From the NCBI RefSeq assembly GCF_025264665.1, contig NZ_CP073697.1, forward strand, positions 3,162,001-3,226,000: a stretch of DNA of 64,000 nucleotides. The letters are read 5' to 3'. Positions 34,625 through 41,030 of this stretch are shown here, piece after piece; the first letter of the stretch is position 1; the number at the start of each line of letters is the position of its first letter. Both the position numbers and the translations under genes were made by a program. Under the pieces are notes generated by a model. It worked only from the letters and a program-made list of their open reading frames with translations, searched no databases and was not told the DNA's origin. The stretch comes from Edaphobacter flagellatus (GTDB lineage Bacteria > Acidobacteriota > Terriglobia > Terriglobales > Acidobacteriaceae).

Positions 34625-35037
34625 TTCCCTGAAGTTTAAGAGAGCGCGTGGACGGCAGGCAAACCGCGACCCCCTCCCCCCCTCTTATGTTCTGAATAAA
34701 TGTCCAAGATTCAGCGATTTACGTGATTTGCACAAGGCAAAATATTCAAAACAGGGAGGTTATCCCTAAAAATATTGATTACAAAGGAGATAAGTTCCTT
34801 TGGGACTGGCGGCGTTTATCGCCTTTTGCCGATGATTTAAGTCTAGCAAAGCGGGGAGGGGGAATCGGCAGATTTTTTGGTGTTTATTTGCTTTGGAATG
34901 AGTGAGTTGTGGTTTAAGGGGGCTTGACAGGTGTTTTTGCCCCATTTGGCGGCCGTTGAATTTTGACCTGACTGAAGCCGTGTCCTTAACCAAGGGCCGC
35001 GTCCTGGCTTACCACACCAAGGGATGTTGCTTGTGCT
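34625..35037. other. Non-coding interval with several small hairpins
   Basis: About 410 bases between the minus-strand TPR gene and the end of the minus-strand M1-like gene. It is more AT-rich than its neighbours. It holds four consecutive hairpins (34753-34767, 34783-34801, 34811-34823, 34827-34870). It must contain the TPR-gene promoter on the minus strand. No protein-like frame with a ribosome site was found. Confidence 0.55.
34753..34876 (+). ncRNA. Candidate structured RNA (four tandem hairpins), strand uncertain
   Basis: AGGGA-N5-TCCCT, AAAGGA-N7-TCCTTT, GGCG-TTTAT-CGCC followed by TTTT, and TGCCGAT...ATCGGCA (30-base loop) followed by TTTTTT occur one after another. On the plus strand the last resembles an intrinsic terminator, yet no plus-strand gene precedes it. 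No known riboswitch consensus was recognised. It could instead be part of the 5' leader of the TPR gene read on the minus strand. Confidence 0.25.
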
Positions 35038-37116
35038 TCATGGGGTCTGGATTTGTTTGCGGTGCATGGGAGCTGTGGTTTCGGGGACGGTTCCGTCATT
35101 GAGGATGACTTCTTCGGGGACGCCTCCGAAGACGATGCGGGTGGAGGTGGTGGAGCGGGGGGCGATGCGGACGCGCTCGGTGGTGGTGAGTGTGCCGGAG
35201 CGGACGGTGACAGGCACCTCGACGTTGACGTTGCCGGCGTTGGCGATTTCGACGGCGACCAGCCAGCTTGCAGGTTTGCCTGCCGTGTTGACGAGGCTGC
35301 GCGGCGTGACGCTGGTGATGGAGAGGTCGGCGAGTCCGCGGTCGTTGTAGACCCAGTCGTCGAAGAGCCAGGCGAGGTCTTTATGCGAGTTTTCTTCGAG
35401 GAGGCGCTGGAAGGTGCGTGGATCTTCCGGCTTGGTTGCAGTGGCCTTGCGGGCGTAGTCGCGGTATTGCTGGAGCGTCTGTTTGAGCGCAGGATCGCCG
35501 GTGATGGAGCGCAGCATGACGAGGACGGCTGCGGCCTTGGCGCGGTAGTAGATCTCGTCGTGGGCCGTGAGCAGGCTTTGGCCAGCGTCCCCTGCGGGTG
35601 GCGGAAGTGTGGAGGGTGGCGGGAGCGGTGCTTCAGTCGTTGAAGAGCTCGATGAGCTTGAACTTGAAGAGGAGTAGCTTTCGGGCGGGCCGGGGAGGAT
35701 GCGCGGGTCCCAGGGCATGACGCGGGGCTGCGCGGAGGCGGATGCGTCGTCGTTGCGGTTCTGGGCTTTTTGAATGGGGCCGGAGGGCTCGGGCTCGATG
35801 AGGGTGAGGGGATTGATGAGCTGGCGCAGCTCGGCGAGGGAGCGGTCGCGGCCATCGGTGGCTTCGCTTTGCAGGAGTGCCATGAACTGGGGGACGCCTT
35901 CGTTGAGCCAGGGGAGCGAGGAGCGAAACCAGGCGTGGGTGAGCGAGTGCGTCATGGCGGAGCTGACCTGGCGCGCGTCGGTGGCGGTCATGGGAAGGAC
36001 GAGGAGAGAGTCGTCCTCGAAGGGCTGGCCGGGATGGTCGAGCAGAGTGAGCGGCTGCAACGGCGCGGCTCCGAGCCAGCCGCGAAGGAGCGGAGCGACG
36101 TTGTCGGACGCTGCGGCGTAAGGGGCGATGGCCTCGGGGCGCTCGGAGATGGTGGAGAGAAGCTGGTTCTCCGTGGGCTTTGTCGGGTGCCAGGTGATGA
36201 AGAGGCTGGGTGTGCGGAAGCCGATGGGAGAGGCGGCGAAGTCGGTGGTGGCGACGCCGTGGGAGTCGGCGACGAGCGCGTTGGGTTCTTCGGTGACGTG
36301 ATCGAGGGGCTGACGGCGGTTATTGAGGAAGGCGTCGACGGGGGGCTCGCCGATGTACTCGATGGTGAGGCGGGCGCGGAGCGTGCTTTGTTCTTCGGAC
36401 TGGCGGGAGAGGCCGATCTGCTCGAAGAGACGGCGGCCATCGCCGAGGAAGAGCTGCGGCGCGGAGACGGGATACCAGAGGACGTTGCCGAAGCCGCGCA
36501 GAGCGACGGCGTCAGGGGAGATCTGATCCCAGTCGGTGCGGGTGGCCTGCTCGGGCGGCGCGCCGATGAGAGTGAGGCGTTTGGCGGATGCGGGGATCGT
36601 GCCGGAGTAGAGCGCGGTGAGGGTGAGTGTGGCGTCGGGCGCGAGCGGCTGCGGCAGGATGACGAGGGCTTCGGTGGCCTCGCCGGTGTGGTCGGCGTCG
36701 GTGGCGATGGTGTGCTGGGTAAAGTGCAGGGGAGCGGCTGCTGCGATGGAGTCCCACTGAAGCGTGGAGGAGAGCTGGAGGGTGAGGCGGGAGAGAGGCT
36801 TGCCGGATGTGTTGCGGACGGCGAAGCGGACGCGGGCTTCGAGTCTCGAGGTTGCGGGGGCGATGTGGAGGTCGAGGTCGCGCGAGGTGAAGGCGATGGC
36901 AGAGCGCTCGGCGTTGGAGATGGCGGCGACGGTGGTTTCGGGCGTGCGAGCCAGTTTTACTGCGGCGTTGGTCTGTGGCGTCTGATCTGCCGGGTCTTCG
37001 CTGCGATGGAAGATGACTTTGCCCTGCGGCTCGGCTGGTGCAGTGGGCTGCTGCTGTGCGGTTGCGAGTGAGGACAACAGGCACAGGGATGTGATGGAGA
37101 AGCTGGAACGAATCAT
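35038..37116 (-). CDS. Exported M1-like (gluzincin) peptidase homologue with altered zinc motif
   Basis: A 692-residue protein with a signal peptide (1-20, ending SLATAQQ). Residues about 70-350 resemble the N-terminal saddle of M1 aminopeptidases. The catalytic region reads MTHSLTHAWFRSSLPWLNEG near residues 388-408. M1 enzymes have HExxH followed by a downstream NEG; here the first Glu is Ser (HSLTH), while both His and the NEG Glu remain. Zinc may bind, but the usual general base is absent. A poly-Ser run (11 Ser) lies near 480-490. A C-terminal beta-sandwich (about 600-690) follows. The gene starts right after the rlmB stop, so the two are coupled. Peptidase activity is doubtful. Confidence 0.75.
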   Translation of the reverse strand: MIRSSFSITSLCLLSSLATAQQQPTAPAEPQGKVIFHRSEDPADQTPQTNAAVKLARTPETTVAAISNAERSAIAFTSRDLDLHIAPATSRLEARVRFAVRNTSGKPLSRLTLQLSSTLQWDSIAAAAPLHFTQHTIATDADHTGEATEALVILPQPLAPDATLTLTALYSGTIPASAKRLTLIGAPPEQATRTDWDQISPDAVALRGFGNVLWYPVSAPQLFLGDGRRLFEQIGLSRQSEEQSTLRARLTIEYIGEPPVDAFLNNRRQPLDHVTEEPNALVADSHGVATTDFAASPIGFRTPSLFITWHPTKPTENQLLSTISERPEAIAPYAAASDNVAPLLRGWLGAAPLQPLTLLDHPGQPFEDDSLLVLPMTATDARQVSSAMTHSLTHAWFRSSLPWLNEGVPQFMALLQSEATDGRDRSLAELRQLINPLTLIEPEPSGPIQKAQNRNDDASASAQPRVMPWDPRILPGPPESYSSSSSSSSSSSTTEAPLPPPSTLPPPAGDAGQSLLTAHDEIYYRAKAAAVLVMLRSITGDPALKQTLQQYRDYARKATATKPEDPRTFQRLLEENSHKDLAWLFDDWVYNDRGLADLSITSVTPRSLVNTAGKPASWLVAVEIANAGNVNVEVPVTVRSGTLTTTERVRIAPRSTTSTRIVFGGVPEEVILNDGTVPETTAPMHRKQIQTP

Positions 37117-37917
37117 TTAAATACTGCCGAGGCCTTTTGGTTTCTTTGCCGGTTTGGTGGGCGCGGTCTCCTGTTGGACGGATGAGCCGCGGCGTTGGCG
37201 CATGGCCTCGTACATGACGACGGCTCCGGCGACGGAGACATTGAGGGAGGAGACCTGTCCGGCCATGGGGATGCGGAGGAGGTGATCGCAGGTTTTTTTG
37301 ACCAGATCATGGAGTCCTGCGCCTTCGCGGCCTAAGACGAGGCAGCAGTCGGTGGTGACGAAGTCGAAGTCGGTGTAGTCGGGGGTGCCGCGCTCGTCGA
37401 GGCCGACGATCCAGATGTTGGCCTTCTTCATCTGTTCGAGCGAGCGGACGAGATTGGTGACGCGGGCGATGCGGACGTGTTCGGAGGCCCCGGCGGAGGT
37501 TTTGGCGACGGTGGCGGAGATGGGTGCGCTGCGGCGCTCGGGAAGGAGGATGCCGTCGACGCCCGCGCCGTCGGCGGTGCGGAGAAGCGCGCCGAGGTTG
37601 TGGGGGTCTTCGACGCCGTCGAGGGCGAGGAAGAAGCGGCGTTGATGGAGCGGCTTGGCGGCGAGGAGGTCCTCGATGGTGAGGAACTGGCGGTCGCGAA
37701 GGAAGGCGACGACACCCTGATGCATGTCGGTCTTGGCGAGGCGCGTAAGTTGTTCACGGGGCTCGAGGGAGACGCGGATGTTGGCGGCGCGGGCGAGGAT
37801 GGCGAGGTGCTCGAGCTTGGCGTCGCGGCGTTCGCGCGCGATGGCTATGCGGTCGAGCCGTCCTGTCCCGGAGCGAAGGGCCTCTTCTACTGGGTGGAGG
37901 CCATAGAGAACTTCCAT
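37117..37917 (-). CDS. rlmB: 23S rRNA 2'-O-methyltransferase, RlmB/TrmH (SpoU) family
   Basis: A 266-residue SpoU methyltransferase that methylates a guanosine 2'-O of 23S rRNA. The N-terminal substrate-binding domain starts MEVLYGLHPVEEALRSGTGR. The knotted SPOUT domain has DGVEDPHNLGALLRTADGAG, IWIVGLDERGTPDYTDFDF, VLGREGAGLHDLVKKTCDHL and IPMAGQVSSLNVSVAGAVVM, the three SpoU motifs with the catalytic Arg in motif 1 and Asn/Ser in motif 3. I start at the ATG ending at 37917, since the longer frame adds non-family residues. It is divergent from the sigma gene at 38118. Confidence 0.92.
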   Translation of the reverse strand: MEVLYGLHPVEEALRSGTGRLDRIAIARERRDAKLEHLAILARAANIRVSLEPREQLTRLAKTDMHQGVVAFLRDRQFLTIEDLLAAKPLHQRRFFLALDGVEDPHNLGALLRTADGAGVDGILLPERRSAPISATVAKTSAGASEHVRIARVTNLVRSLEQMKKANIWIVGLDERGTPDYTDFDFVTTDCCLVLGREGAGLHDLVKKTCDHLLRIPMAGQVSSLNVSVAGAVVMYEAMRQRRGSSVQQETAPTKPAKKPKGLGSI

Positions 37918-38117
37918 GAATTCAAGTTTACCTGCCGAAAACAGTGGCTGGAGGGTCGGAGGAGGCCGTAAAATTCGGGATATCGGATGAAAATCGGGCT
38001 TCTGAAGGGTTCGCAGTGGGGATTTCTGAGCCAAAGCGGGGTTTTTTTGAGCGCACCGCGTCCAACCGAGACTTTTTTGGCGCAGAGGGCGTCTCTACCA
38101 CTGTGAACGCCGCAGCC

Positions 38118-38738
38118 ATGTCCGTGAAAGCCGCAGCCCAGGCGACGCTGACGCAGAGCGAGAACCTTGCGATTGCGCGCGGGTTGAAGCGGCAGGATCC
38201 GGCTCTCCTGGACCATCTGATCGAACAATATCAGCACCGGCTGCTGCGTTATCTGCTGTTCCTGACGGGACGGCGCGATGTGGCCGAAGACCTCTTCCAG
38301 GAAACATGGATGCGGGTGCTGGTGCGTGGCGCGCAGTACAACGGCAAGGCACGGTTCGATACCTGGCTGTTTACGATTGCCCGCAACCTGGTGATCGATC
38401 TGTCGCGCAAGCGCACGATGACAAGCCTGGATGAGATGAACGATCAGAACGAGGACGATCGTCCGTTTGAGATTACGGCGGAAGGGCCTTCTCCGCTGGA
38501 ACAGTTTCAATCGCGTGAGGATTCGGCGGAGGTAGGCGAGGTTCTACTGAAGCTGGAGTCTTCGCATCGAGAAGTGCTGGTGCTGCGTTTCTATGAGGAG
38601 ATGTCGCTGGAGGAGATCGCGGGTGTTACGCGTGCTCCGTTGTCGACGGTGAAGTCGCGGCTGTATCGCGGGCTGGCCTCGCTGAAGCCTCAGCTGGAGA
38701 AGCTGAGAAGCTGCCGTCCTGCGGAGGCGAAGGGATGA
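38118..38738 (+). CDS. ECF-type RNA polymerase sigma factor
   Basis: A 206-residue sigma factor. Region 2 (about 22-95) has LLDHLIEQYQHRLLRYLLFL, DVAEDLFQETWMRVLVRG and FDTWLFTIARNLVIDLSRK. Region 4 (about 140-190) has LESSHREVLVLRFYEEMSLE and EIAGVTRAPLSTVKSRLYRG. The ATG at 38118 or a GTG at 38103 is the likely start; the open frame upstream to 37944 is not family-like. It is the first gene of a plus-strand run with two small membrane proteins whose starts overlap the preceding stops (ATGA). Confidence 0.92.
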   Translation: MSVKAAAQATLTQSENLAIARGLKRQDPALLDHLIEQYQHRLLRYLLFLTGRRDVAEDLFQETWMRVLVRGAQYNGKARFDTWLFTIARNLVIDLSRKRTMTSLDEMNDQNEDDRPFEITAEGPSPLEQFQSREDSAEVGEVLLKLESSHREVLVLRFYEEMSLEEIAGVTRAPLSTVKSRLYRGLASLKPQLEKLRSCRPAEAKG

Positions 38739-39121
38739 AAGAGACCTTCGATAAGGCGGAGCCGGAACAGGGAAGCGATCTTCTGCCGCGGGCCGAGTGG
38801 ATGACGGCGACGGCGCGTGCGTCGCTGGTGAATCGTACACATCGTGTGGTGCGGGCGAAGGCCGAAGAAATGTCATTGCGGCGCAAGCATATTCGCAGCC
38901 TGGTGGCTCCGATGGTGGTGAGCGCAGCGATGGTGGTGATTCTGGTGACGGCGGTGTGGACGCTGCTTGCCGAGTATGAGCTGAATCCGACGGGGACGGT
39001 GGATTCGAGCGAACAGTTCATGGTCCTGCTGCTGTGGTTCCTCCCTGTGTCGGGCGCGTTGCTGGGCATGGTGTGGTTTACGCGGATGCGCAAACGCTCT
39101 GAGAGAGAGATCGCGCAATGA
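38735..39121 (+). CDS. Small membrane protein, possible regulator of the adjacent ECF sigma factor
   Basis: A 128-residue protein with two membrane helices (about 55-78 LVAPMVVSAAMVVILVTAVW and about 92-113 FMVLLLWFLPVSGALLGMVW), an N-terminal cytoplasmic tail of about 50 basic/acidic residues and a basic end. No zinc-finger anti-sigma motif is present. Its start overlaps the sigma stop (ATGA) and its stop overlaps the next start. Co-expression with the sigma suggests an anti-sigma or signalling role, but no known family is recognised. Confidence 0.8.
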   Translation: MKETFDKAEPEQGSDLLPRAEWMTATARASLVNRTHRVVRAKAEEMSLRRKHIRSLVAPMVVSAAMVVILVTAVWTLLAEYELNPTGTVDSSEQFMVLLLWFLPVSGALLGMVWFTRMRKRSEREIAQ

Positions 39122-39672
39122 CAATGCTTTGGTCACGAAAGTCCGATCACGACGAGATACGCGGTGGCCATGTGGAGTCGGAAGACCAGTTGAGCCTGAT
39201 TCCCGCGTGGTCGATCCTCTTGGCTGTCGCGGTGTTTGCAGCGGTGCAGTTTCTGTTCCACGGCGTGTTGCCGCATCACCGGCACGAGATGCTGCCCATG
39301 CGGTTGCTGATGGGCTACTCGTGGGGAACGGCATTTGCGAGCTACGTCCTGCTGGTGGGTTATGTGAGCCGCGATGTGAAGCGTCGCAGGATGCCGCGTG
39401 GATTGTGGATGCTGGTTGTCGTGCTGATGCCGGGAGGCATTGGCGCGGTGGTGTACTTCCTGCTGCGTCAGCCGCTGTTGCATCCGTGCCCGCATTGCAG
39501 GACGGAGATTCCTTCGAACTGCCACTTCTGCCCGCAGTGCCAGTTCCAGATGGCTCCGGTGTGCGGCCGCTGTTATCGCGGCGTGCAGATCACGGATGTC
39601 TATTGCACGCAGTGCGGCCACGATCTGGCTGAGGACCATGCTCCAGCGAGGCTGCGAGCGTATAGTGACTAG
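39118..39672 (+). CDS. Membrane protein with C-terminal zinc ribbons
   Basis: A 184-residue protein. Three membrane helices occupy about 28-120 (IPAWSILLAVAVFAAVQFLF, LMGYSWGTAFASYVLLVGYV and LWMLVVVLMPGGIGAVVYFL, the last resembling a phospholipase-D-nuclease N-terminal-like helix). The C-terminal 60 residues carry four CxxC pairs, CPHCRTEIP, CHFCPQCQ, CGRCYRG and CTQCGHDLAE, forming two double-CxxC zinc ribbons, likely cytoplasmic. It is third in the ECF operon. The combination suggests a membrane-tethered sensor or adaptor. Function unknown. Confidence 0.8.
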   Translation: MTMLWSRKSDHDEIRGGHVESEDQLSLIPAWSILLAVAVFAAVQFLFHGVLPHHRHEMLPMRLLMGYSWGTAFASYVLLVGYVSRDVKRRRMPRGLWMLVVVLMPGGIGAVVYFLLRQPLLHPCPHCRTEIPSNCHFCPQCQFQMAPVCGRCYRGVQITDVYCTQCGHDLAEDHAPARLRAYSD

Positions 39673-39709
39673 TGGTGCGCATATTTCTATTGTGCGCTGA
39701 CTGCTGGTC

Positions 39710-40534
39710 ATGTCACTGAAAGCACTCATCATCGATGACGAACCTCTGGCCCGCCAGGAGCTGCAGTACCTGCTTGAGTATGCTGGTGGCGTGGAAGTGC
39801 TGGGGCAGGGGACGAACGGCATCGAAGCCGTGGATCTGATCCGCACGCATAAGCCGGATGTGGTGTTTCTGGATGTGCAGATGCCTGGACTGGATGGCTT
39901 CGGCGTGTTGAAGAAGCTGCTGGACCGCAAGGTGCCGATGCCGCAGGTGGTCTTTGCGACGGCCTTCAATCAATATGCGGTGCGTGCTTTTGAGGTCAAT
40001 GCCGTCGACTATCTGTTGAAGCCATTCGACCGCAAGCGGGTGAAGCAGACGATCGAGAAGGCGCAGGCAAGAATGATGTCTCAGGCGGAGCCGGCAAGTG
40101 GAACGCATCAGGCAGCAGGTGCGGATGCATCGGCGAAGCTGGATGCTCTGCTGAAACTGGTAGAGGAGCAGGCCCAGGCGCCTGCCGCACGTGCGTCGAC
40201 GAGCAAGGTGGTTGTGCGAGCGCAGAGCCGATTGCTGCTGGTGGACCAGAAAGAGATCTGCTTCGCCTCGATTGAAGAAGGAACGATTACGGTTGTGACC
40301 GCGACGGTCGAAGGTCATTCGAACTGCCGCACGATTGAGGAACTGCAGAGCCAGCTCGACCCGGAGATGTTCTGGCGGGCGCATCGGTCGTACCTGGTGA
40401 ACATCCAGCACATCCGCGAAGTGGTGCCGTGGTTCAAGTCGAGCTATCAGCTCAGGATGGATGATCCGAAGAAGACGGAGATTCCAGTGAGCCGGGCGCA
40501 GACGAAGCGGCTGCGCGAGCTATTCAACCTGTAA
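39710..40534 (+). CDS. LytTR-family response regulator
   Basis: A 274-residue two-component regulator. The receiver domain (about 1-120) has LIIDDEPLARQELQYLLEY (acidic pair), the phosphoacceptor Asp in DVVFLDVQMPGLDGFG, and the Lys in AVDYLLKPFDRKR. A Gln/Ala-rich linker (about 125-165) precedes a C-terminal LytTR DNA-binding domain (about 168-272) with ICFASIEEGTITVVTA, FWRAHRSYLVNIQHIREVVP and KKTEIPVSRAQTKRLRELF. No histidine kinase gene is adjacent in the window. It starts 37 bases after the zinc-ribbon gene and may be co-transcribed with it. Confidence 0.92.
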   Translation: MSLKALIIDDEPLARQELQYLLEYAGGVEVLGQGTNGIEAVDLIRTHKPDVVFLDVQMPGLDGFGVLKKLLDRKVPMPQVVFATAFNQYAVRAFEVNAVDYLLKPFDRKRVKQTIEKAQARMMSQAEPASGTHQAAGADASAKLDALLKLVEEQAQAPAARASTSKVVVRAQSRLLLVDQKEICFASIEEGTITVVTATVEGHSNCRTIEELQSQLDPEMFWRAHRSYLVNIQHIREVVPWFKSSYQLRMDDPKKTEIPVSRAQTKRLRELFNL

Positions 40535-40591
40535 AGACATCTGCTGAAAATTTTTCTGGAACCGATTTTCCCTGTTCTGCGTACCAATACC

Positions 40592-40621
40592 TTGACTATC
40601 TACAAAACTATTGTGTAGATA
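40592..40621 (+). promoter_or_regulatory. Promoter overlapped by a PadR-type operator; leaderless start likely
   Basis: TTGACT (40592-40597) and TAGATA (40616-40621) are 18 bases apart and resemble a sigma70 promoter. An inverted repeat TATCTACA-N9-TGTAGATA (40597-40604, 40614-40621) covers the spacer and -10 box, fitting autorepression by the PadR protein. The predicted transcription start is at or within a base or two of the padR-type ATG at 40630, so the mRNA may be leaderless. Confidence 0.55.
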
Positions 40622-40629
40622 ATCATAGT

Positions 40630-40956
40630 ATGGGACGACCAAACGATCTTGTGCAGGGAACGCTGGGTTTGCTGATCCTCAAAACGATTTCGCTGGAGCC
40701 GAAGCATGGCTGGGCGATAGCGAAAAGGATTGAGCAGATCTCAAACGATGTGCTGCAGGTGCAGCAGGGATCGCTGTACCCGGCGCTGCAACGTCTGGAG
40801 CAGCAAGGCTGGATTCGCTCGAAGTGGGGCGAAACGGAGACGGGGCGGCAGGCACGTTTCTACTCGCTGACGGCTGCGGGGAAGGCTCAACTGGAGCGAG
40901 AACGCGAGATGTGGACGCGACTCTCGGCGGCGATCGATCTGGTGGTCGAGAGCTAG
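40630..40956 (+). CDS. PadR family transcriptional regulator
   Basis: A 108-residue winged-helix repressor: DLVQGTLGLLILKTISLEPK, HGWAIAKRIEQISNDVLQV, QGSLYPALQRLEQQGWIRSK and TGRQARFYSLTAAGKAQLE. These are the family's conserved blocks at usual spacing, lacking a long C-terminal dimer domain. It precedes an ADOP permease by 75 bases, a pairing repeated many times in Acidobacteria genomes. It probably represses its own operon through the palindrome at 40597-40621. Confidence 0.95.
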   Translation: MGRPNDLVQGTLGLLILKTISLEPKHGWAIAKRIEQISNDVLQVQQGSLYPALQRLEQQGWIRSKWGETETGRQARFYSLTAAGKAQLEREREMWTRLSAAIDLVVES

Positions 40957-41030
40957 CGGCTACTGGCCGTCTACAGCTAGCGACTGCAAGCCGTTGAGCG
41001 TTTCGTGCGAGGCAAAACGGAGGTTTCGCG

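Noticed and set aside
35770..37071. 433-codon plus-strand frame
   Set aside because: It is antisense to the M1-like gene and rich in Gly/Glu/Ala/Val repeats typical of shadow frames.
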